Origin: Kappaphycus alvarezii
Lineage: Eukaryota; Rhodophyta; Florideophyceae; Gigartinales; Solieriaceae
Length of the DNA stretch: 64,000 bases
Assembly: GCA_002205965.3 (NCBI GenBank)
Contig: NADL03000487.1
Span: 496,001 to 560,000, forward strand
Reading direction: 5' to 3'
Both the position numbers and the translations under genes were made by a program. How positions within the stretch are numbered: the stretch's first letter is position 1; every line of letters begins with the position of its first letter. Positions 9,903-20,159 of the stretch are shown piece by piece. The notes under the pieces were generated by a model, which was not told the origin of the DNA, did no database searches, and was given only the letters and a program-made list of their open reading frames with translations.

Positions 9903-10892
9903 GATATTAAGGAAAGAATTTAGATATTTATCCTGATAGTATCTGCTGTTAGTCATTCTCATTCACACGATTCAATTTGGTGCATTTCCTGGTACCTTCT
10001 GTAGTTTTATTCTTACTTTAGAGGTAGCCAAAAGTCTATATAAGCTGAATAAATTGCTTCCTCATGGAGAGTTCAAGCAAGTTGGCAGACAACTTCAAGT
10101 CAAGTCCCGAGTAGTAGGAAGTTGAGAGTCAACTTCAGACCCAAGAATCGTTTTTCCTACGCTGCTCACGGAGCATCAGTGGTAGACCCTGCCCCTTCCA
10201 TACTTGCTTGTAGACCTCTCAACTCTCTTCAATATACGCTCCTTTTGGTCGTTCAACTATACCACGGTAGCACTTTTGTCGCTTGCAACTCCTCCTTCTT
10301 GGGGTAGTTGGTTCTGAATATCTCTTTTCCCTACGATTTACCCATATCAGTAACCGTACTTGGCAAAATGTGGCGGCGTGCGTATGGGTGGGCAACAGTA
10401 ACATCGGCGGCGATATCGGTACTGTGAAGCCCGTATACAGCGGGTATGCAAATGTCCATTCGTAACGCAGGAGACTCCGAATGCCCAGACGGGCTGGGAA
10501 CATGGTAGAGGAGCGGATGCTCGACGAGGGCGACGATCCCAACTTCCTTGCAGTAGCGGGCAAGAACGTTGCGGAGGATGTGATGACGACGAGTCATTCC
10601 TTCTTCTTATTTTCACGTCAAAGCGTGTTGACCACTTGGATCTAAGACAAGTGCGATGTCGGCCGAGCGGCGGGAGCAGACCGGACAGCGAGTAGATCCA
10701 GGGAATAGCGCAATGCCGAGACGGAGAGACAGAGCGACTTTCCACGTAGAAGAGGACATGTACGTACTGCGGTGGGGGTGAGGAAACGAAGAGAAAACAG
10801 ACAAGGCGGAGGACGTGCTCACGGAGAGGAGCCGTGCTCGGTCGTGTGCTGCCGCGGACGTGAACAACCTATCGGACTTCGATAGCATGAGT

Positions 10893-12564
10893 TCAGCTGT
10901 GATCGCAGACTGGAGCCTTTCGCCGGGGACCGGCGATGAACATCGCCGGAAAAGAGCCGTAGCTGTAAGCGACGGAGACAGCTGCGGATGGTGGGAGGAT
11001 AAGAACGAGATGGCGGACCGAGGGATCTCTTCCAAGTGGCGGTCCTGGGAAAGAGTGAGCCTCGGTAATGTCTGAAGTTTGCAGGAGACCTAGACCGCCC
11101 ATGGAGAAAAGGAGAGAGGCTTGGAGCCAGGCTCGCTCTGGACAGGGCAGCTGCAATTGGTGGAACGCTTCCCTCTGCTTCTGATCGAAGCTAGCGGCGA
11201 GTACCGCAGATTGAGTGGAGGGAAGCGTACGTAGCAAGTGCATGATCTTGAAGGCGTTCGCGCAGAAGCGGTGTAAGTGGAAAGCTAATTGAGCATCATC
11301 CAAGTCTCGAAGGGATTGGAAGATGCAGTCAACTGGGTTTTGGCGTCCTGCGAAAAATTGGGAAACAAAAGGGTCCGAGCCAATCGGGGATCCCAGCACG
11401 ATGAAACCAGGGGGGGTTGAAAAGGGGCAAGGAAGTGCCAAAGCGGAGTGGGAAGGGGAGAAGCCGTAAACTTGGGTCTTGGCAAGGTTGAGCTGGAACC
11501 CTAGTGGACCTCCTTCAAGCTGGATGAAACGGATGGCAGCGGCGGCTTGGGACTGAGGAAGAACAATGTTACCGTCATCTGCGTACCAAGCGTTCAGGGC
11601 AGGTGAGAACTCCTCCTGTAACGATAGCAACAGAGGATGGAGAGCTATGGCAAAGGGCAAGGGACCGAGGGGATCCCCTTGCTGGGTGCCCTCTGAACTA
11701 CGGACATAGTAGGGTCTGAAAGCAAGCTCTGTAAGAGCATCGTAACAAGAGTGTGCCCACCGTGCGGGGCCTGGGCATGTGTCTGTACGGCTTCCAGAAT
11801 GCGCTGGCGGGAGATGCAATTGAAAGCGTTGCGAGCATCGATCTGGACCAAGACGTGATCGTGGAACTCGGATTTCTGGGAAAGACGACGCACATAATGT
11901 ATTACTGTATCGGTGCCGTTCTTGACGCCTACCCCGACCTGATGGGGCGGAGAGTAGAAGCGGATGGCGGGTGTGACTTTGCGTGCCGCGAGCCTAGAAA
12001 TTAGGCGTCGGTAGAGAAGCCCAACCGCGATGGGACGGATTCCCCCGTTTGGCTTCGGCAGCGCAGTAAGACGGCCTCCGCAGAAATATGGGCGGCACGC
12101 GGCCGGCAGATCGCCGTTCAAACAGAGGTTGAGGAACTTTTTCAGGGCATGTAGGCAATCCCTCCCGGGCGTGACCCCACCTGCCGGGCGAAGCAGCATT
12201 CGAAGGAACACTGAGGATAGACCATCGGCCCCAGGAGCGGTTGAAGGATCCAGGCTGTGAATGGCACGGCGGATATCCGAGACCGAGAACTTTAGCGCCG
12301 GAGGCAACCCGTGAGGGGGCATGGGAGTGATTGGAATGGGGGGCAGGGGATGAAGAGAATCCAAGCATTGAAAGGTAGCTTCGCTGGGAGGGAGTGGGGG
12401 ATCGACTTGGAGAAGGGCTGGTGTGGCCCGGGAAGGGCTACCCCAGGAGAGGAAGCGGCGGCATCTGCGAAGGGCCGTGTCAGGGCGGACTAGGGTGGGA
12501 GGGGATGGAATCGGAGAGGGGAGGGCGGAGATGAACAACGAGGAGGCCTCGTCGAAGAAGTCAT
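10893..12564 (-). pseudogene. RT1 reverse transcriptase domain
   Basis: Polymerase domain of the non-LTR retroelement, which would copy RNA into DNA at a nicked target. Visible order on the minus strand: LDPSTAPGADGLSS, LPKPNGGIRPIAVG, VLVQIDARNAFNCISR (first catalytic Asp region), GTQQGDPLGPLPFA, then NAWYADDGNIVL with the YADD catalytic pair near 11,571-11,590, followed by LNLAKTQVYG and a thumb-like GGLGLLQTSD. A frameshift lies near 11,740. The reading frame joins directly, across element C, to the frame ending at 14,071. Family layout places it with elements carrying a C-terminal nuclease. Confidence 0.85.
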
Positions 12565-13006
12565 TGTTGGAACGAAAAAGGTCCTCTTTGCATCTTGAAA
12601 TCCGTCCTTGACCAATCGTCCTACCTTTGTCTTCCCAAAAAAAATTCTGAGTATCTTTTTCCTTCATGAATCCAAATTCACTGTACAACTCCATTTTCTA
12701 TTTTATGTTTGAATATTTGGTCCTCCCCCTTCAAAGAGACGCCTTTCGATTCGTGGTCACTTCGCCTCTCAAATTCAGTTCCGATATTTTATCACGCAGA
12801 TTTTTATGATGCCCCCGAATTCATGCAAATCCAAGGCCGCAGTATCGCCTTTTTTTGACCAAGACCATGATGATTACCAAAGTCATGCCCCTATTTAAAG
12901 TTCTATAGCATTGTCGCCGAAGCATCACTCCTACCACCAACAATTTGATAAGCTGGTTACCCTTTCTGTCAACATCCGCAACCCCGCTCACCCCTTTTCC
13001 AGAAAT

Positions 13007-13629
13007 ATGACGTCAAATCGCCCCTCTGTCCCTATCTCCAAAATCGCTCTTCCCGTCCCATCAATGGCCTCCGTCTCGCCGGCTACGGGCCAACCGATGC
13101 CGACGACTACATCCGGCGCCAAATTAAGAGGAAAATTATCGAGTTCGTTCGCCGCCTCTTCATAGAAGAAGAGGCGAGGTAGGTAAGTGAGGATGAGACT
13201 GAGAAAGTCGAGGAGGAGAGCGGGGAGTCTTTCGAGGAATGGTTAGCCCCTGAGCTAGTGTACGAGACTCAGGAGGAGGATGGGGAGGAAGAGCAGGAAG
13301 AGCAGGAAGAGCAGGAAGAGCAGGAAGAGCAGGAAGAGCAGGAAGAGCAGGAAGAGGAGGAAGAGGACGAAGAGGACGAAGAGGACTAGGGCGAGGTGGA
13401 TGAGGTAACATATTGCATGGAAAGTGTTGGACTGGTGGGGCCTGGACTGGAGAGTATGGAACAAGTGGTGCCGACGCTGGAGCCGGAAGGAGATATCTTT
13501 GGTAGTTTAGATATCTCCCAGGAAAAAATAGAGAGCTATGAGCCGTTCGCAGATATTTGTGGGGACTGCTTAAACAGCATGGATATTTTAGAGGAGTTTT
13601 TTGGATCTGATTTAGAGAATGGGAAATAA
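13007..13629 (+). pseudogene. SIM-type ORF, diverged copy C
   Basis: The ATG at 13,007 gives MTSNRPSVPISKIA, matching the family N-terminus. A frameshift then moves to a frame encoding YGPTDADDY and EFVRRLFIEEE, a Glu/Gln repeat, and a well-kept C-terminal domain (ESMEQVVPTLEPEGD, then ESYEPFADICGDC) that ends SDLENGK with TAA. TAG codons interrupt at about 13,180 and 13,387. The hydrophobic SIM-like core seen in copies A and D is not apparent here. The C-terminus is better preserved than the middle. Confidence 0.6.
13286..13370 (+). repeat. 9-bp tandem repeat GAGCAGGAA coding Glu-Gln-Glu
   Basis: About seven consecutive copies of GAGCAGGAA lie inside the acidic region of copy C. The other copies have Glu-rich runs of different composition here. 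Confidence 0.85.
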
Positions 13630-14070
13630 GAGGACCTCATTGATTGTTAGTTTCTTAAGTATCTTTTGTTTAAAGTATATCATCCACAAAAATTGTTTGT
13701 ATGCATTTCCTGGTACCTTCTGTAGTTTTATTCTTACTTTAGAGGTAGCCAAAAGTCTATATAAGCTGAATAAATTGCTTCCTCATGGAGAGTTCAAGCA
13801 AGTTGGCAGACAACTTCAAGTCAAGTCCCGAGTAGTAGGAAGTTGAGAGTCAACTTCAGACCCAAGAATCGTTTTTCCTACGCTGCTCACGGAGCATCAG
13901 TGGTAGACCCTGCCCCTTCCATACTTGCTTGTAGACCTCTCAACTCTCTTCAATATACGCTCCTTTTGGTCGTTCAACTATACCACGGTAGCACTTTTGT
14001 CGCTTGCAACTCCTCCTTCTTGGGGTAGTTGGTTCTGAATATCTCTTCTCCCAACGATTTACCTCTATCA

Positions 14071-15195
14071 GTCATCATAGGGGCGGCTAGAGACCATGCA
14101 GATGCGGTCTACAAGGCTGGAGCAATTTTCCTTGCGGCGGCGGCCAAGAGCGCGGGGGCGGTTGGGTCGGAAAACCAACTTCGGGATGGCAAGAAGTTCC
14201 AGAAGGGCTCGAGTCCTGTGCTCTGGCGATGGAGCAGATACATCGCGGTACAAGACAGCAAAGTATAAGTCGTAAGCCGCGGCTTGGACTGGGCGAGGAA
14301 TGAAGGTGAGAACAGGGAAGGGGGCGGAGAGGAGGGAGCGGAAGATAAAGGGTGACTGGGATGGTCCTGAAACTAGATTCACAGCTGGGAGATTCATTCG
14401 TTAGGATCCATGTCGGCATCGGGGGCGGTAATGTGTTCAAGAAGACCATATCAGTTGGTGTCTGCTGGTTTAGTAGGGAGCGGAGGGACTGGAGATCGGG
14501 CATTAGGGGTACCGACCGTATTCCAGCCATCCGTTTGAGGAGAAACAGGGGCATTCTGAGTACGGCGGCGTTTGAATCCACCTGCTGCTGCTGGTGGGAG
14601 AGGCAGAGTGACTGCTCCAGGGAAACCAGGGAGGCCGGACAGTTTGGCAATTATTATCGTATCGATGTCCCAGAGAGCTGTGGCGAAGGATCGAGCAGGA
14701 GACCATTTGAATTTGTCGTATTCCAAGCGAGAGATTTCGGAACGCAGACCTTGCCATACTGCAACGAGGTCATCAGCCGAAAGATCATACTCTAGATCCA
14801 TTATGCCGGAGAAGGTAAGAGTTGGTGCATCAAAATTGTCAGAATGCTGCGCTAGGGTGCGATAAGAGTCGTATGCAGCGTTGACCGTCGTTAAGTCGCG
14901 CTCCGCCGCACAGATGTAGAAGTGGTTCGGTTCGGCGGATTGGATGATGGAGCAGGAGCCAGGGAGCCCATCGGCAGAGATGGCGGCGCGAAAATGGGAT
15001 GGGTTGTGAATCTAGAAGGTCGACGGAACAGACACGCGAACGAAACGCTTCTGATTACCTCCGAAAAGGCCGCGGGTGGCATTACGGACAGTGCCTGCAA
15101 ACTTACGGGCTAGGCGGGCGTCGTCGAGATCGCGATGCTCAGTCAAGCCTTGACGACCGAGGGGTGGAAGGCGGCGAATGGGGTGGGACCGCACC
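14071..15195 (-). pseudogene. RT1 N-terminal region
   Basis: Minus-strand frames upstream of the polymerase. 15,194-15,012 encodes DDARLARKFAGTVRNATRGL, 14,801-14,451 encodes an acidic/hydrophobic start followed by a Pro-rich stretch, and 14,397-14,071 encodes SPEHRTRALLELLAIPKLVF and RPNRPRALGRR. An E-L-L-x-x-P-K motif ahead of the RT is typical of this retroelement group by my recollection, not by a search. Several frameshifts separate the parts. The last frame is cut by element C. Confidence 0.5.
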
Positions 15196-15200
15196 GAGGC

Positions 15201-16504
15201 TTGGGTCCCTGGAGCTTTGACCGCTCGCAGATACGGGGCCGGTGCTGTGGCGGCAGGATCGTCGTCAGATGAAAAACAAAAACAGGAAGGATTAACGCGT
15301 TTCGCGAGAAGAAAAACGCGAACGCTGGTGCGAGCCGCACGCGGTGACAGTCAGTACGGCGGAGACGACAAGAGGGAAGGGGGGATAGAGGCGACAAAAT
15401 TGTGCAATAATATCGGAGAGTTCAGTCGATTCGAGGCTTGCTGTTAACGATTGCTATATTGTACTATGAGGTAAGCATAGGGTGAAATTTTCATTGGCCC
15501 GTGCAGTATAGCGGTGGCGGAGAAAAAAATACGGTGAAAAGGGGAGTGCTCTGGAATTAACAATAATATAATAATAATACTGTACTGAATTACTATCCGG
15601 GGTCCAGTGCTGGAACCAACTACTGTATCTTGCTGTTGGATCAAATATTATCTCGCAGAAGTAATTGAATACTGTAATGGGGGGTCCGGTCATGACATCA
15701 TTCTGCTCACCAACTCTCTCTTGTATAGATTTCCTCTCCTCCGAATGCATTTTTGTGTTGCACGTTGAATAAATGCATGCCGACTCCCGCTACGGAAATG
15801 CTCAACAATTCTATGTGGTATATAAGTGGCTCAACTTATGTATGGGGACAGAAGAGAGGACAATGATGAAAAGTAAGAAGTAGTATTAACGTCCAAACTA
15901 CCAAACTACTCATCTGAGTAATCAACTACGGGGAGCGTGCAATCTGTGGTGGCCACAGTACTGATACCGGCAGTTATCAAGCCCCCTAGGCTCGGTTAAT
16001 CTGCTCGCGTTGAGCGACATTTGTTAGCTAAGTGCTAACCGGGTGGTCCATGTCGGCCACGTGCACATGTGTGCGGGACACGATAGCGTTCCCCAAAGAC
16101 GAGAAGATCGTATAATTAATGCGTTGTTAAAATCTAGGTCTAACGATTCCAATAAGTGTATGCAGTTTCTCCGCGATGCGCGGGAGGAGTTCATCCATGA
16201 AGCGGATAGTAGCGGGTGAAGGAGAATACTGGGAATCGAAAACCAGCGGTTAAAAATCGAAACTGGGCGCTTGTGTGGGGCTATCAGAGGGCGGTGGGAG
16301 TCAACGCGACAGTTTGCGTTCCAGTTCAGTGCCCTTGTTTGTACCCAATTGACGCAGAACCTCCCACTTCACGGGTACCTCTGGATCGTACGTCGGCCTG
16401 GAACGGTGATACAACGGTGATGTCTCAGGCGATGGGGCGCTTCGCAGTTCCATCGGAAGCTGGCAGTGGCTAAACGAGGATATCAGTGAGTCTCGACTCG
16501 GCAT
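15201..16504. other. No recognisable gene
   Basis: Spacer between RT1 and RT2. Its left part may include the uncharted 5' end of RT1. A small palindrome, GTTAGC...GCTAAC, occurs near 16,024-16,039; nothing else supported. Confidence 0.35.
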
Positions 16505-17128
16505 TGCGACTAAAATTTTGTTGCCAGCCCTGTCAGCAGACATTTGGCGTTCGATAAAGAAGAAGTTCTCACCTCCTCTGAATGCTTGGTACGAAGATGG
16601 CGATACCATTTTACTTTTAAAGTTCCTGAGCTGGCGCCGTCATCCCTTTCATCAAGCTTGAAGGAGGTCCACTCTGGTTTCAGCTCAACCTTTCCAAGAC
16701 CTATTTTACAGCTCTCCCCTTTCACACTCCCATTTGCCACTTACCGGCCCATTTTCTGCCCCTTTTCCTAGTTTAATCGTCCTCAAATCTCCGATTTGCT
16801 CAGACTCTTTCGTTTCTCGATTTTTCGCAGGCCGACAGACCACTGTTGACCGCATCATCTAATCTTATCGAGACTTGGATGACGCTCCAGTGGATTTCCA
16901 CTCACAAAGATTCTGTGCTAACTCCTTCGAGTTCATGCAATTGTTACGTACGCTTACCCTTACTCAATCTGCTGTGCCTGCCGCCAGCTTCGATTAGAAG
17001 CAGAGAAAGGCGTTACAACAATTGTAAATGCACTGCCCGGATCAGGTCTGACTCTAGACCTCTCCCCCATTTCTCAATGGACGTTATAGGTCTCTCACAA
17101 ACTTCAGAAACTACCGAGGCTGCCTATG
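16505..17128 (+). pseudogene. RT2 reverse transcriptase fragment
   Basis: A plus-strand relative of RT1. NAWYEDGDTILL replaces the YADD box, so the catalytic pair is altered. The following DNA aligns with RT1 through the FxGRQ..VD segment, a thumb-like stretch and the GLSQTSETTEA counterpart. Multiple stops and frameshifts are present. The copy is cut at 17,128 by an AT-rich insertion and resumes at 17,755. The N-terminal half of the polymerase is missing. Confidence 0.7.
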
Positions 17129-17754
17129 CGGCGTTTTTAATTGATTCTTTTCCGCATATCTCAGATCTGATGATTTTAAAGTCGAAAGAAATATTTTAAA
17201 AGCATTGGAAAACTATTTAACTTATTTTTCATATCAAATACATTGATGGAAAATTATCGAACAATATTTCATCAGAGGCGCAAATTTTTCTATATTTCCA
17301 ATCATTGAAAATTAGTTTTATCCATTTTTTACTGGCCAGTGCTATCCTTTATTACATGTGAAGCAATTTTTATGTCAGTCAGTTGGCTTTAACACTATTA
17401 ATATTATAATTACTGGAGTTATATCTCAAGGAAATCATTTGGATTGATGCTCACTTGGATAAATATTCTATATTCATTACTAAGAATGAATTTGGTCTAC
17501 AGAATTTATTATGCTGATGGAAGCATCCTTGCAGTTTTACAACTCTGATCTACAATATAAATATTCTTAGGCTGATAGGAAATTTTAGCAAGGCTCGGAC
17601 CATCGAACTACCTCTGTCGATCATCTATCAATAAATATTGGTTTTCTTTATAGTATTATTTTCAGTCCTATTCGTTCAATTTTACTATTCATTTATTTGG
17701 AGTCATCTATTTTGGATTTGTACATTTCATGTAATTATTTACAGCTGAACTTTT
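17129..17754. mobile_element. 626-bp AT-rich insertion in RT2
   Basis: RT1 shows that the flanking RT2 segments should be adjacent. The intervening sequence is AT-rich, has no sizeable ORF, and is bordered by CCTATG on both sides (17,123-17,128 and 17,755-17,760), a possible 6-bp target duplication. No terminal inverted repeat was recognised. Confidence 0.5.
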
Positions 17755-18747
17755 CCTATGACCGCACCTTGGAAGAGACCTTTCTGTTCGCGATCTTGCT
17801 CTTCTCCTCTCGCCAACAGCAGCTGTCGTCGTTACTTGCAGCTACGGGCCTTTTCGAGCGTTGTTCTTTGCCGGTACGAGGTGAAAGGATCGAATCTGCT
17901 ATCATACCTGAGCTCATACTTTCGAGGTCTCACAGGACTTTTTTGTTCTAAGCGGCATCTGATCGACCATGGCTCCTCTCCGTGCGCAAATTCTCCTTCT
18001 CCCCGTATGTTTTCTCTTCGCTTCCTCAATCCCACCGCGGTACGTACATGTCCCGCTCTGCGTGGAAGGTCGCTCTGGCGCTTCGTCTCGGAATCGAGCC
18101 ATTTCCTGGATCCAATCGCTGTACGGTCTGCTTTTGGTGCTCGTGCAAGGTCGGACTCGCCTTAGATTCATGAGAATAACACCTTTTGACCTTAAACATA
18201 CGAAGACAGAATGACTCGTCAACATCCCATCCTCCGCAATGTTCTCGCCCGCTTCTGTAAGGAAGCTGGGATCGTTACCCTCGTCGAGTTTCCGCTCCTC
18301 CATAAGGTTCCCAATTCGTTTGGGCATTCGGGGCCTCCCGCGTTACGAATGGATATCTACATTCTGCTTGCCTGTGGGCTTCACAGTAGGCTTCACAGTA
18401 CCAATAACGCCGTCAACGTTAATGCTGTCCACCATTCCGATCATCGCGACATCTCGCCGAGTATGGTTACACCAGACGGTGCCGCGACACTCCCAGAGCG
18501 CGAGAAACATCGTCATTTCGGCACTTACTGCGACCAAAACGATATCCCCCTCTCGTTTATCGTAATTGATATCTACGGCGCCTTGGTGCACAGCTGCCAG
18601 GGTTTCTTCCACCGCATTTCTTCCCTCGCTGCTTCTCTTCGCGGTTCCTCCACTCAACAGGAGCTTCGCGACTTAGTTACCCGTTCTTCGCTTAATCTTC
18701 AAGTGATGCTGACGCGACAGGTTTGGACTCGCCTCCCGCGTTCGTAG
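17755..18747 (+). pseudogene. RT2 C-terminus: zinc-finger-like and nuclease-like domain
   Basis: Aligns with RT1: TYMSRSAWKVALALRLGIEP, then FPGSNRCTVC at the finger position, then MTRQHPILRNVLARFCKEAG, PALRMDIYI, and a region rich in Val/Asn replacing the DVTV box. The later part (REKHRHFGTYC, LSFIVIDIYGALV, then FHRISSLAASLRG) matches the end of such elements and closes with TAG at 18,745-18,747. The frame from 18,211 to the stop is open, so this end is better kept than in RT1. Frameshifts upstream and the changed YADD box make the copy inactive. Confidence 0.7.
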
Positions 18748-19011
18748 TTCATTTCTGGATACCCTCCGCATGCTTCTGTGCCATATTTTACAAATAAAAA
18801 AGATATAACTCCACGTTCGAAGCGACCAGAAGCGATAAAAGGGAAGCTTCGCATTATTATAGTGTACTGTATGGAAAATGTGGTCGGGCAGTCCGTAATG
18901 GATGGAAAAACTTCTATAAATTGGTTATCATGGCCACATCTTCAAGAAAGAATCAGAGAAACGCCACCATTCCCATACTTTATGAGAATAATACGGACTG
19001 TACCTTCCCTG

Positions 19012-20150
19012 TGAAAGGGGAAAATCGTCGGGAGAGGAGATTATCAGATTCAGCTACCCCAAGAAGGAGGTATTGCAAGCGACAAAAGTGCTACCGTGGT
19101 ATAGTTGAACGAACAAAAAGAAGTGGATAAGGAAGATAGTTGAAAGGGCAACAAGCAAGTTTAAAAAGGGCGGGTTCTTCCACTGATACCCTGTGACCAG
19201 CGTGAGAAAAAGGTTGCTTGAGTCTGAAGTTGACTCTCAACTTCCTACTACTCGGGACATGACTTGAAGTTGGCTGCCAACTTTCTTGACCTACACAAAC
19301 AGTAGTAGTTTACTCGGCTTATATACACTTTTTAGCTAATCCTAAAGTCTCAAAGAAACAAACTAAGGACCAGAAAATGCATGGAATCGTTTGAACGAGA
19401 AAGACTAACAGCAGATACTATCAGGATAAATATCTATTATTCTTCCTAATGTCTTAGTCCTCTAGATCAGAGCCAAACAGTTCCCTCAAAATATGCATTC
19501 CACCTAAGCAGTCCCCACAAATATCCGCGAACGGCTTAGAATTTTCCATTAACTCCTGCGAAATATCTAGACCACTGAAGATGCCCCCATCCAGTTCCAG
19601 AGTCGGAACCACCTGGTCCATATTTTCGGGCCCCTTCCCCACTATTCCAGGACTTTCCATGTCTCCTCCCCTCACCCTCCTGATTCTTCTCTTCACTCCT
19701 CTCTTCATCTTCGTCAGAAGAGTCAGAGATGACAATTACTCCCTCAGTCTCCCCTTCGTTCTTCATGGGAGCTCCTCCACCGTTGTGCACTAGTGGCTCC
19801 CACGGGTCCATAAAATCCTCCTCTTCATCCTCCTCTTCTTCTTCCTCCTCCTCTGCCTCTTGTGCCTGCTCGAAGGAGTTACGGCGGACCCACTCCCAAA
19901 CACGTTCCCGGTCCAACCTGCTACAGTAATCATCGTAGTCAGTTGGACCATTTGCCATCCGGGCCAGGGCGTTGAGGGAACGGCGGCCTCGGGATGACTT
20001 GGCGATGGTGAGGGAAGGGCGGAGGTTGGTCATGTTTAGGGCCAAAGAAAGGGGTGAGCCGATGGGGCAGTTGACGGCGGGAGGGTTTCCTCAACGACGT
20101 CGACTTCGAACTTTAAATATTGCGACGTTTTCGAAAAATATGAAGACCTT
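19012..20150 (-). mobile_element. TG...CA element, copy D (5' end not found)
   Basis: A minus-strand copy. Its tail lies at 19,012-19,330 and its ORF at 19,454-20,033. In plus orientation it begins TGAAAGGGG at 19,012, the counterpart of the TATCA end of other copies, preceded by CCCTG. The leader fades out near 20,150 and no matching duplication was found, so the element is probably 5'-truncated or diverged. Confidence 0.55.
19454..20033 (-). pseudogene. SIM-type acidic protein, best-preserved copy D (one frameshift)
   Basis: The clearest copy of the unknown family, about 190 residues with a single frameshift near 19,660. Parts in order: MTNLRPSLTIAKSSRGR (basic), ANGPTDYDDYCSRLDRERVW, EWVRRNSF, a run of Glu, DPWEPLVHNGGG, the core VIVISDSSDEDEE, then after the shift GPENMDQVVPTLELDGGIF, SQELMENSKPFADICGDC and the terminal SDLED with TAA. 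VIVI followed by SDSSDEDEE fits a phosphorylation-dependent SUMO-interacting motif. No transmembrane or catalytic motif is visible. A nuclear chromatin- or SUMO-linked role is speculation from composition. Confidence 0.65.
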
Positions 20151-20159
20151 GAATGAGTA

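Larger units (their letters stand above)
9514..10349 (+). mobile_element. TG...CA element, copy B, inserted in RT1
   Basis: An 836-bp copy starting TGATGTAATG and ending CCCATATCA. It has a perfect 5-bp duplication GTAAC (9509-9513, 10350-10354), and RT1 homology resumes on both sides. Its first 200 bp differ from copies A, C and E, so the left part was replaced or deleted. From about 9723 it carries the 3' end of the conserved ORF, then the common tail. The tail from 9985 to about 10,325 is essentially identical to copy C. Confidence 0.75.
9160..10892 (-). pseudogene. RT1 C-terminus: zinc-finger-like and nuclease-like domain
   Basis: Downstream of the polymerase the frame encodes RCPVCSRRSAD, then LDPSGQHALT: a CxxC plus H arrangement like the Cys/His finger that follows RT in many site-specific non-LTR retroelements. 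The expected Cys after HALT is a TGA. Next comes MTRRHHILRNVLARYCKEVG, then PALRMDICI and AADVTVAHP. The R-x-D ... DVTV pattern resembles the restriction-like (PD-D/ExK) endonuclease of such elements; nuclease function is inference from family layout. Element B (9514-10349) interrupts it at GTAAC, and homology to RT2 resumes at 9508. A micro-unit interrupts it again at 9335. Several stops make it non-functional. Confidence 0.65.
12565..14070 (+). mobile_element. TG...CA element, copy C, inserted in RT1
   Basis: A 1,506-bp unit starting TGTTGGAAC and ending ACCTCTATCA, with a perfect 5-bp duplication GTCAT (12,560-12,564 and 14,071-14,075). The host RT1 reading frame resumes exactly on the other side, which confirms both boundaries. 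It contains a diverged copy of the acidic ORF, a TATA-like TCTATATAAG near 13,757 and the common tail. Confidence 0.8.
9110..15200 (-). mobile_element. Non-LTR retroelement RT1 with nested insertions
   Basis: A minus-strand element whose pieces, read from high to low coordinate, are: an N-terminal region (about 15,195 to 14,071), element C inserted at 12,565-14,070, the reverse transcriptase (12,564 to 10,893), a zinc-finger-like plus nuclease-like C-terminus (10,892 to 9,160) interrupted by element B and a 52-bp micro-unit, and a 3' tail to about 9,110. The stop (TAG) and 3' tail align with RT2 at 18,745 onward, for example the shared word ATACCCTCCGCA. The pieces are collinear with RT2 wherever both exist. 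The 5' boundary is uncertain. Confidence 0.7.

Noticed and set aside
13160..13464. Leu/Pro/Ala-rich minus-strand ORFs that look like a membrane protein.
   Set aside because: They are the reverse-strand reading of the GAGCAGGAA repeat in element C.
13880..14050. tRNA-like A box (GAGCATCAGTGGTAGA) in the tail of the TG...CA element, suggesting a SINE.
   Set aside because: The B-box-like GGTTCTGAA lies about 140 bp away, too far, and the element has LTR-like ends instead.
9985..14070. Copies B and C as the two LTRs of one retrotransposon enclosing the RT domain.
   Set aside because: Each has its own different perfect 5-bp duplication, and the RT1 frame continues through both sites on the opposite strand, so they are independent insertions.
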